From Brevundimonas subvibrioides (GTDB lineage: Bacteria > Pseudomonadota > Alphaproteobacteria > Caulobacterales > Caulobacteraceae): a stretch of 64,000 nucleotides of DNA. The position numbers and the translations under genes are program-made. The stretch covers positions 2,108,001 to 2,172,000 of the forward strand of contig NZ_CP114542.1 of the NCBI RefSeq assembly GCF_027271155.1. Direction: 5' to 3'. Shown piece after piece: positions 8,529 to 15,552 of this stretch (positions within the stretch are counted from its first letter, which is position 1; the number at the start of each line of letters is the position of its first letter). Under the pieces are notes generated by a model, which saw nothing but the letters and a program-made list of their open reading frames with translations, did not search any database and had not been told where the DNA came from.

Positions 8529-9689
8529 TTACTGCGCCGCCGCTTCGCCGCCAGCGTCCGCCGGCCAGCGATAGGCCGCCGTCGGCCAGTGACCGGCCAT
8601 GGTCAGGTCGTTGCCTTCGCGCCAATCGAAGAAGGTTGCGTTTTCCCAGTTCGACCCCCGACCCCAGCGGGTGGAACAGCGCGTCGAGACCCAGGCGGGC
8701 TCCCAATAGACGACGCCCGTGCCGCCGTTTGCGATGACCGTCTGGGTGATGTCGGTCATGTATTTCAGCTGCCCCTCCTGGGTAGCCGGATACTGGGGCA
8801 GCAGGGTGTCTGGGCCCAGCAGGTTCGGGGATGTGTCGGCCCCCTCGTTGGTGAAGGGATAGGAGGTCTCCACCACCACCACGTCCTTGTCATAGGCCGC
8901 GTCCAGCCGCTGGATCGTGGCCCCGAGGCCGGCCAGATCGTTGGTCGACCATTTGCGGTAATAGCTGACGCCGATCAGGTCGTAGTCGGTGACGCCGTGG
9001 TCCTGGGCCGCCGCGAACCACGGTTCGGTGTTCTCGGGCTGGGCGATATGCAGCATGATGCGGGGCTTGATGGCGCTGTCTTCGCCCGCCTCGCGCACCG
9101 CCCGGATGCCGGCGTTCAGCAGGGCGGCGTTCCGGGGCCAGTCGATGCCATCGCGGGTTTCCTTCCAGTCCAGCTCACCCATCATCTCGAGGTTGGTCTC
9201 ATTGCCGACCTGGACCGTCTCGGGCATCAGCCCCTCGGCGTCGAGCGCGCGCAGGGTCTCGAGCGTATAGTCGTGAAGCGCCTGGGCCAGGGCGGGAACG
9301 TCGTCGCGGATCGGCCGCCAGGCCTTGGGCACGATCTGCTTGTCCCCGTCGGCCCAGTCGTCCGAATAATGGAAGTCCAAGAGCACCTGCATGCCCTCTG
9401 CCCGCGCCCTGCGTATGGTCTCACGGACGTCGTCCAGGTCGCTGTAGTCGGTCCATTCCGCGTCGTTCCAGATGCGGACACGAACGAGGTTGTGGCCCGT
9501 TTCAGCAAAGATCGCATAGGGGTCATGGGCTTGGCCCCCGACCCGGTAGACTGCTCCGCAATCCTCCATCTCGTTCACATAGGACAGGTCCGCGCCGAAA
9601 TAGAACCGGGGCACGTCCTGGGCCTGGGCGGCCGAAGCGGTCAGCACGGCCGCGACCGAGGCCGCAGCGAGAAAGCATCGAATCATCAT
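8529..9689 (-). CDS. Arabinogalactan endo-beta-1,4-galactanase, GH53
   Basis: The 386-aa secreted glycoside hydrolase cuts beta-1,4-galactan internally, releasing galacto-oligosaccharides. A Sec signal peptide (residues 1-23, ending AAQAQ) precedes the GH53 barrel. FYFGADLSYVNEME, VRVRIWND and LLDFHYSDDWAD are GH53 signatures. The acid/base Glu is in QVGNETN and the nucleophile Glu in VVVETSYP. The C-terminal WEPAW is also typical. The enzyme probably acts in the periplasm or outside the cell. The gene is co-directional with the decayed TonB receptor (9740-9905) and the GH2 gene, probably one former operon. Confidence 0.93.
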   Translation of the reverse strand: MMIRCFLAAASVAAVLTASAAQAQDVPRFYFGADLSYVNEMEDCGAVYRVGGQAHDPYAIFAETGHNLVRVRIWNDAEWTDYSDLDDVRETIRRARAEGMQVLLDFHYSDDWADGDKQIVPKAWRPIRDDVPALAQALHDYTLETLRALDAEGLMPETVQVGNETNLEMMGELDWKETRDGIDWPRNAALLNAGIRAVREAGEDSAIKPRIMLHIAQPENTEPWFAAAQDHGVTDYDLIGVSYYRKWSTNDLAGLGATIQRLDAAYDKDVVVVETSYPFTNEGADTSPNLLGPDTLLPQYPATQEGQLKYMTDITQTVIANGGTGVVYWEPAWVSTRCSTRWGRGSNWENATFFDWREGNDLTMAGHWPTAAYRWPADAGGEAAAQ

Positions 9690-9739
9690 GCAACTCCGGC
9701 GACCGGCCGACGCACCTGCGCCGACCGGTCTTGTTTGGA

Positions 9740-9905
9740 TCAGCCGCCGAAGCGGTAGGTGGCACCCAGGAAGAAGCGCCGGCCGAAGGTCTCGTACCGT
9801 CCCTGACGGGCAACATCACCGTAGTAGGTCTCAAACGGCTCGTCGGTCAGGTTGTTGGCCTGAAAAGACCGTGGCCCCCAGCAGGACGGCTTTGAAGTGT
9901 CGCAT
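9740..9905 (-). pseudogene. Remnant of a deleted TonB-dependent receptor
   Basis: On the reverse strand an ATG at 9905 begins MRHFKAVLLGATVFS, a signal-peptide start. It runs out of frame straight into a C-terminal sequence, NNLTDEPFETYYGDVARQGR, that ends FFLGATYRFGG and a stop at 9740. That ending is the last beta-strand signature of TonB-dependent receptors. The remaining 166 bp hold roughly the first 15 and last 40 codons of a gene normally 2.4-3 kb long, so almost the whole receptor was deleted. It lay between the galactanase and beta-galactosidase, where a galactan PUL would carry its outer-membrane importer. Confidence 0.8.
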
Positions 9906-9964
9906 GATAGTCTCCCCTAGTGCCGTGCGTTTCGACGGCTTTGTTGATCGTGTTTGCCCCAGAC

Positions 9965-12430
9965 TCACGCGGCGTGAAGCTGGAGGGTGGCGGGCCGAAG
10001 TCCAAGCGCTCGCGCCGTCACCGCGATCGCGCCGGCCCTGCGGTTTGTCTGAAGAACGGCTTGAGCCAGACCGTTGAAGGTCAGGCGCGTCGTCGCCCGA
10101 TCGGCCTCATGGCTGACTGGATTGCCGTTGCCGACCCCGATGATCCGGGCCGGACCCTCGACCTCGAACGTCACCTGATCGTCGGCCGTCGGGACCGGGC
10201 GGCCTTGCGCGTCGAGGATTTCGACCTTCAGCATGGACACGTCCTGACCATCGGCGCTCAGCCGGGTTCGGTCGCCGGTCAGGGCGATGCGTGACGCGGC
10301 TCCAGCCGTCTCGCGCCGCACCGGGGCCAGGGCCCGGCCATCCTTGAACCCGCGCGCCTCGATCACGCCGGGCGCATAGGGCACCGACCATTCAAGATGA
10401 CGGTTCGCCACCACGTCCCTGGACCCCAGCGAGCGGCCGTTCAGATACAGCTCTACCCGGTCGACATTGGCGTGAACCCAGACCGGGATGGCCTCACCCT
10501 CTCGGCCCTCCCAGTTCCAGTGCGGGAACAGGTGAACCATCGGCTCGGGACGCCACCAGGCGCGGTAGTACCAATAATTGTCCTTTGGGAAGCCGCAGCT
10601 GTCCATGGCACCGAAGTAGGAGGCGACGCTGGGCCAGCGGTTGAAGGGCGTCGGCTCTCCGCGATAGTCGAAACCGGTCCAAATGAAACCACCGGCGATG
10701 TACGGCCGCGCTGCCGCGAGGGTCCACCAGTCCTCTGCAGTAGACGCCCACCAGGGGTGTTCGGTGTCATAGGCCGGGACGATCTGGCGGGCGTCATCAC
10801 GCACGTATTCGCCGCGCGTCTGGACCGTGCTGCCCGTTTCGGTGCCCATGATCGGCTGAGCCGGGACGCTGGCGTGATAGCCCTCCATCAGGGGCGTTCG
10901 ATAGTTGAAGCCCAGGATATCGACGACCCGCGAGACGCCGTCGCCGAAATTCTGGTCCAGGGCCGCCGTCGTTGGACGGGTGGGGTCAAGACGGTTGATG
11001 AGGCGCACCATGGTCCTGGCTATCCGGGCCCCGCGCTCGGTGCCCTGGATGGTCTGTTCCTCGTTCCCGATCGACCAAGCGATCACCGATGGCCGGTTGC
11101 GATCGCGCCGGACAAGTGCGTCCAACTCGCCCATGGCGGCATCGTCCGAAGCCATGCGACGGGTCTCGTCGATCACCAGGATCCCCATCGCGTCGCAGGC
11201 ATCCATCAGCTCTGGCGTGGGCGGATTGTGAGAGCTGCGATAGGCGTTGCAGCCCATCGATTTCAGCTGTTCCAACCGCCAGACTTGAAGCCGGTCGGGA
11301 ATGGCCGCGCCTACGCCCCCGTGATCCTGATGGCAACACGCCCCTAGAAGCTTGAGCGGCTGGCCGTTCAGGAAGAAGCCGCGCGCCGCGTCGAACACGG
11401 CGGTCCGCACCCCGAACGACTGTACATAGCGATCGACCAACATCCCCCCGACGCTGACCTCGGCGATCAGGCGATACAGGCTGGGCGTCTGGGTAGACCA
11501 CAGCCTCGCCCGGTCCCAGGTCAGGGTGGTTCCGACCTGACCCACGGTCCAGCCCGCCAGTGTCGTTGCGGCCGCACCTTCGGCGACCGGACGGCCGTCG
11601 GGATCGATGACCCGTATCGCGACCTCACAGGCCGCTTCGGCATCGCCTTCGTTCTTAAGATCGACCACTACGGCAGCCGACGCGCCCGCGCCCACAGGCT
11701 GGGGCCGCACCATCACGCCCCACTGCGGCACGTGCACCGGATCGGTGACGACCAGCCAGACATGGCGGTACAGGCCTGCACCTTCATAAAACCAACCCTC
11801 GCCTAGACTGGCGTCCACGCGGACCGTCAGGACGTTGATCTCGCCCGGCACGGCGACATCGGTAATGTCGACGCGGAACGGCGAATAGCCGCCCTCGTGC
11901 TCGTGCACGACGAAGCCGTTCAGAAGCACCACGACCTCGCGGAAGGCCCCATCAAACTCGATCGACAACCGCTTGCCAGACAGATAGCCTGGCAGCTCCA
12001 ATGTCCGACGATACCAGCCCACACTGCTTTCCGGATGCTCACGCCCCAGAGGCTTGAAGCCGTGTGCGGCCTTCGGATCGTCCTCGCCTATCGGTGGCGG
12101 GTTCGGATTGTCCACGAACGGCAGATCGATAGCCCAGTCGTGTGGAATCTGGACCAACTGCCATCCGCTGTCATCGAAATCGCGGCTCCCAGCAGCCGCG
12201 ACCGTCTTGCCCGCCTTGGCATAGGTGCCCTGATCGAGGCCAAAGTGGAAATCGCGAGCAGGATCCTGGGCGTGACCAAGTGCAAAGCGCCAATCGGAGT
12301 CCAGTCGAACACGGCGGTCCCTCAGAGCTTGGCTGGCTTGCTCGGCCTCAGCCGGCATGAATGCTCCCAGAGACAGCGCGGCGACCGCACCGGCGGATCC
12401 GTGCAGGATGACACGACGGTTCGGCGTCAT
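9965..12430 (-). CDS. Beta-galactosidase, GH2 family, Tat-exported
   Basis: The 821-aa glycoside hydrolase would release galactose from galacto-oligosaccharides. The N-terminus (TPNRRVILHGSAGAVAALSL) is a Tat-like signal with twin Arg. The GH2 order is visible: sugar-binding jelly roll (about 40-215, VQIPHDWAID, VGWYRRTLELPG), Ig-like domain (about 220-320), TIM barrel (about 325-610) and C-terminal Ig-like/DUF4982 domains (about 630-821). The acid/base Glu is in WSIGNEEQ and the nucleophile Glu in MGTETGS. The export signal suggests a periplasmic enzyme acting after the GH53 galactanase. The long 5' region to the IS at 12775 carries its promoter. Confidence 0.9.
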   Translation of the reverse strand: MTPNRRVILHGSAGAVAALSLGAFMPAEAEQASQALRDRRVRLDSDWRFALGHAQDPARDFHFGLDQGTYAKAGKTVAAAGSRDFDDSGWQLVQIPHDWAIDLPFVDNPNPPPIGEDDPKAAHGFKPLGREHPESSVGWYRRTLELPGYLSGKRLSIEFDGAFREVVVLLNGFVVHEHEGGYSPFRVDITDVAVPGEINVLTVRVDASLGEGWFYEGAGLYRHVWLVVTDPVHVPQWGVMVRPQPVGAGASAAVVVDLKNEGDAEAACEVAIRVIDPDGRPVAEGAAATTLAGWTVGQVGTTLTWDRARLWSTQTPSLYRLIAEVSVGGMLVDRYVQSFGVRTAVFDAARGFFLNGQPLKLLGACCHQDHGGVGAAIPDRLQVWRLEQLKSMGCNAYRSSHNPPTPELMDACDAMGILVIDETRRMASDDAAMGELDALVRRDRNRPSVIAWSIGNEEQTIQGTERGARIARTMVRLINRLDPTRPTTAALDQNFGDGVSRVVDILGFNYRTPLMEGYHASVPAQPIMGTETGSTVQTRGEYVRDDARQIVPAYDTEHPWWASTAEDWWTLAAARPYIAGGFIWTGFDYRGEPTPFNRWPSVASYFGAMDSCGFPKDNYWYYRAWWRPEPMVHLFPHWNWEGREGEAIPVWVHANVDRVELYLNGRSLGSRDVVANRHLEWSVPYAPGVIEARGFKDGRALAPVRRETAGAASRIALTGDRTRLSADGQDVSMLKVEILDAQGRPVPTADDQVTFEVEGPARIIGVGNGNPVSHEADRATTRLTFNGLAQAVLQTNRRAGAIAVTARALGLRPATLQLHAA

Positions 12431-12774
12431 GCGTCGGCCTTTGACGCCGCAACATCACCCCGCCGATCCGCAATGTCTTCCAACTCGATCATGGAGCCTT
12501 CGACGTTCCCGCACGCCAGTTCCCGACGCCTGGGTGCCAAAAGGCTCTACCAATGGCAGATCGTCAATCGATTTCATCACAACAGGTAAATATATTTTTA
12601 TGGATGAACGCTCGCAGTTTGCCGGTGCGTCGTGCTTCAGGCAGCCATTCAACTAATCACCCTCGTCTCCTCTGAGGTCGGAGACGGTCCATTTTTGCGA
12701 CAGAAGCGGCTGTCCGTCATCGTGGCGCTGCGCGAGCGTCAAAACCTACCGGATGTGACCTTAGGGCTCTGTCA
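12431..12774. other. Intergenic region upstream of the GH2 gene
   Basis: I see no gene here. It holds the promoter side of the GH2 gene, with an AT-rich patch (GGTAAATATATTTTTATGG around 12585-12603) that contrasts with the GC-rich surroundings. A palindromic stretch, GTCTCCTCTGAGGTCGGAGAC, is at about 12665-12685. The right edge is the end of the next insertion sequence. Confidence 0.5.
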
Positions 12775-13589
12775 GAGCGCTGTCAGGGAAACTTCCGTCA
12801 GTCCAAAAGCGCCTTCCCCGTCTCGTTTCAGGCAACCGCTGTCGCCCAAGCGGACGCCGCATCGGCGCGGAAGCGCCGAAGTGTGGGTCTGCTGATCAGG
12901 TGCCGTTGGGTGTTGAACGTATTGTAGATCGCTGCGTGGGTGGTGAGGAATCTCTGGGCTGAGGCCTGGGATTTGAACCGCTGCTGCTGCCGCTCTCGTC
13001 GTCGGATCGGGAGGTGAGAGGTCTCGATCCGATTGTTCTCCCGAAGCCGCCCCGGTCGGTGCAGGTGCCTCAGACCCAGCTGATCCAGAGCCGCACCGTA
13101 TGAGGCCAGGCCGTCCGTCGTGATCGTCTGCGGTTCGACCGGCTGGTTATGAAGGAGCCGCCTGAGCAGCTTCAACGCAGCCTCTGTGTCCCGCCGGCGC
13201 TGGACCAGGACGTCGAGGACCTCGCCTTCGTCATCGACGGCACGCCACAGAAACATCCGCCTGCCGCCGATGTTGCAGACCACCTCATCCAGGTGCCAGC
13301 GAGGCGATGGAACTGGCCGACGGCGCTTCAGTCGCCTCGCGATCAAAGGGCCGAACTTGATCGTCCAGCAGCGGATCGTCTCATAACTGACGTCGATCCC
13401 GCGTTGCGCCAGCAGTTCCTCGACGTCACGAAAACTGAGGCTGAAACGAAAGTACAGCCAGACGGCATGGCGGATAACACCTGCCGGAAACCGGTGACGC
13501 TTGAACGAAATCGGCTTCACGAAACATGATCTCCGTCAGGGCTTACGCCACAAATATCGGAGACCTTTTATCGTTCGCCTGACAGCACC
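12775..13589 (-). mobile_element. Complete IS6-family insertion sequence
   Basis: The ends read GCGCTGTCAGGGAAAC (from about 12777) and, on the reverse strand, GTGCTGTCAGGCGAAC (ending at about 13589). Thirteen of 16 positions match. The element is about 815 bp with one intact transposase. No flanking 8-bp duplication is visible. Its right end abuts a pilin-tail repeat, so it marks the left border of the accessory island. Confidence 0.75.
12828..13520 (-). CDS. IS6-family transposase, intact
   Basis: The 230-aa DDE transposase is full length for IS6 (IS26-like). The N-terminal HTH region (SYETIRCWTIKFGPLIARRL) is followed by the catalytic core: PRWHLDEVV (Asp), TTDGLASYGAAL (Asp) and the Glu-bearing RIETSHLPIRRRERQQ. 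No frameshift or internal stop is visible. It is the only complete transposase in the window and the probable source of activity for the surrounding fragments. Parts of closely related genes recur at 28870-29170 and 37150-37252. Confidence 0.93.
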   Translation of the reverse strand: MKPISFKRHRFPAGVIRHAVWLYFRFSLSFRDVEELLAQRGIDVSYETIRCWTIKFGPLIARRLKRRRPVPSPRWHLDEVVCNIGGRRMFLWRAVDDEGEVLDVLVQRRRDTEAALKLLRRLLHNQPVEPQTITTDGLASYGAALDQLGLRHLHRPGRLRENNRIETSHLPIRRRERQQQRFKSQASAQRFLTTHAAIYNTFNTQRHLISRPTLRRFRADAASAWATAVA

Positions 13590-13604
13590 GACGGGAGTGG
13601 GGTC

Positions 13605-13775
13605 ATGACCGGCCCGGGCCGCCCGGCGGCCTTGGCAGATAACCAGGCGACGTCGAGACACCCCTCCCCCATCTCGATCCAGGCAGCGGCGCTCGCACCG
13701 TCGGCCCTGCCCGCCCCGGAGACTCCGCCGGCCCCGGACGATCCCTGTGCGGGGGCCCCGGTCACGGCTGACGCC
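13605..13775 (+). pseudogene. Frameshifted copy of the pilin-tail mini-ORF
   Basis: From the ATG at 13605 the product (MTGPGRPAALADNQ...ALPAPETPPAPDDP) is clearly homologous to the 55-aa ORF at 37374-37541. Its end also matches the C-terminal tail of the second VirB2-like protein (28455-28838, ALPAPESPPTLDDPYAG). Here a small indel replaces the terminal SVRR-stop, and the frame runs on without meaning to 14555. It starts 16 bp from the IS end at 13589, after a purine-rich GGGAGTGGGG. Confidence 0.55.
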
Positions 13776-14211
13776 CGGTTCTGCGTGGCGTCGGCGTGTC
13801 CATCGCTTCGTGGCGTTTCGATACCGGGAACAATGTACCCCAGGCCGCGACGGCTAAAAAGTGCTGCCATGGCAACAGGTTATGACGACCCTTTGATCCC
13901 GGCCTCAACGAGTCCCGACCCGAACGGCTGGACTCGAAAAAACCGGGTGCACCGAGTCCAATCCGGCCTGAAGCCTTTGCCATTCAACGGCTTGGGGTTG
14001 GACTCCAGATGGACGCGAGTCTCACGGAGTCCACGCACCAGGAACGGAACAGAGCCCGGCCGGGCCTTACCGGGCCCCGCCAACCTGCCCTCGATACAAG
14101 GGAAGGCCGGGCCGGGGATTCAAGGGGCCCGGGCGGGGATGCGCGATTTTTTCGGCGGCGCGAGGATGCGGGTGCTGTCCGCATCGGCACCGACGCCGTC
14201 GGCGGGGCTGG
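13776..14211. other. Stretch without recognisable genes
   Basis: No reading frame here shows motifs, a plausible start and length, or similarity to anything else in the window. Open frames on both strands are GC-driven. The stretch joins the decayed pilin-tail copy to the 430-bp direct repeat. Confidence 0.5.
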
Positions 14212-14641
14212 CGTCCGCCTGCGGGCCTGAGGGCCCTGTCATCCCCTCCAGGCGCTCGACCGAACCTCGCGCCGGGCGGCCGTTGGGGTCTCGTCAGCCG
14301 CATGGAGGCCCCCTTGTTCTACGCCCTGTCCCCCATCATCGCTCTTGTCTTCGTCGCCACCCTCGCGCCGGGTACCGGCATCGCAAGGTGGCTGGAGAAA
14401 ACCCCGCGCGATCGCCACCGGGCGCAGCGACAGGTCGACCTCAAGCCCTGATCACGCCGGCCAGTGCCGACGACACCCGCTCGGGCCACCACGGCCAAGC
14501 CTGTCAGACAATGCCGGCGCAAAGCGTATCCTGCCCTCGTCCGTCACAGCCGTAAAACAGGCAACTCAGGGCAAGCCGTTGGGGGCGCAAAGATCGATGG
14601 CGAAGCAAGAGGTTACGGCACCCCTTTTGTCTTGCTCCAAC
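14212..14641 (+). repeat. 430-bp direct repeat, copy 1
   Basis: The sequence starting at the GCCTGCGGGCCTGAGGGCCC block recurs at 30575-31003 in the same orientation, with about 90% or better identity by eye. The match stops abruptly after the AAGAGGTTACG...CACCCCTTTT block. It contains a short membrane-protein ORF (14302-14451). The flanks differ completely, so the unit behaves as a duplicated module. Confidence 0.8.
14302..14451 (+). CDS. Small single-pass membrane protein, copy 1
   Basis: The predicted 49-aa protein has one hydrophobic span (PIIALVFVATLA, about residues 10-28). A basic tail RWLEKTPRDRHRAQ follows, so the C-terminus should be cytoplasmic. I do not recognise a family. The copy at 30665-30814 encodes the same protein with four substitutions (Tyr/Asp at 7, Pro/Ile and Thr/Ala in the span, Val/Glu near the end). 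The start has no strong ribosome site. An overlapping minus-strand frame is also open, so coding is likely but not proven. Pro and Thr inside the span may make this the decayed copy. Confidence 0.4.
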   Translation: MEAPLFYALSPIIALVFVATLAPGTGIARWLEKTPRDRHRAQRQVDLKP

Positions 14642-14754
14642 CCTTACACCGTTCGCTATCTGCCTCAGTGTACCGCTCAGCGTTGGCAGAGAGCTACTGA
14701 TCGAAAGCCCATTCCGATCCAACTACCGCGATCGAACCTCCGGCACTGAAGTCG

Positions 14755-15107
14755 AAACTGATGGCCTGAAGTCTTATCGGGCCGCCTTTAAGGATCTGAC
14801 GGCGACCCGAAAACAGGAAATGGGTCGCCGGCTCAACAACCGAGTCGAGAATTCACACCTCACGTTTCGACGACGAGAACGTGCCATGCAGCGCTTTCGC
14901 CAGATGAAGACCCTGCAGAAATTCAACGGCGTCCACGCCGCCTTCCACAATCACTTCAACCTGGAGCGCCACCTCATCAGCAGGCTCAATTTCAAAGCCC
15001 AACGCTCGGCCGCATTAGCCGAGTGGAAGTCGCTCGCCATCTGATGATCACCTCACCTGCCCTCGCTCCGCCCGCTGGAGACAAGTTCTCATTGGACTGA
15101 CACCACC
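14755..15107 (+). pseudogene. 5'-truncated IS6-family transposase with right IS end
   Basis: The frame from about 14755 reads TDGLKSYRAAFKDLTATRKQ, then LNNRVENSHLTFRRRERAMQ to a stop at 15044. That is the C-terminal third of a transposase close to the one at 913-1640. The N-terminal two thirds, including the first catalytic Asp, are missing. The right end of the IS survives at about 15085-15107 (CATTGGACTGACACCACC, the same layout as at 1703). Confidence 0.85.
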
Positions 15108-15204
15108 GGCGCGCCTCATCAAGCGGCGCTTCCTCAGCGTACAAAACCGGAAGTAAAGACGTGATACCTGCGCTTCTACAAGCGATCGAACGCGGCTTCG
15201 CTGG

Positions 15205-15552
15205 TTATTCTAGTCGACCTGGATAAACTGCGTCAGCAAGCATTTTTTGCGCGATCGCGATATCCGCATTTTTGAACTCCCGGAGCCTGCTCACGTATCT
15301 GACCGTTTTTGTGCGATGATGAGTTCCAACCCAATCCTCGTAATAATCTAGAACGCCTTTGTCGTCCGCTTTCAAGGCGTCCAAGCAACATTTAATAAGC
15401 GAGTTTATGACTGGACTTAGCAAGGTGTCAGTTTTGTTTGGCGAATTAAATTTGGCGGATAGAAATAAGCCGAGCAATAGACTCACGTCTCCAATCCCAG
15501 AGCCCTTTATAATCACCTCAAATTTTGAGTATTCAGAGTACATTTTGTCCAA
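15205..15552 (-). CDS. Candidate immunity protein for the upstream Rhs toxin
   Basis: The 115-aa protein ([19 protein letters not shown]...) is Lys/Asp-rich, has no signal peptide, and is markedly AT-richer than the island average. I do not recognise a family. Its start at 15552 overlaps the last 20 nt of the Rhs gene, which is the usual position and tight coupling of a cognate immunity gene. The odd composition, shared with the Rhs tip, points to acquisition of toxin tip and immunity gene as one cassette. Being cytoplasmic, it would protect against a toxin that acts inside the cell. Confidence 0.55.
   Translation of the reverse strand: MDKMYSEYSKFEVIIKGSGIGDVSLLLGLFLSAKFNSPNKTDTLLSPVINSLIKCCLDALKADDKGVLDYYEDWVGTHHRTKTVRYVSRLREFKNADIAIAQKMLADAVYPGRLE

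Noticed and set aside
13605..14555. 316-aa open frame
   Set aside because: Only the first about 55 codons resemble a real sequence (the pilin tail). The rest runs through unrelated modules, including the 49-aa ORF in another frame.
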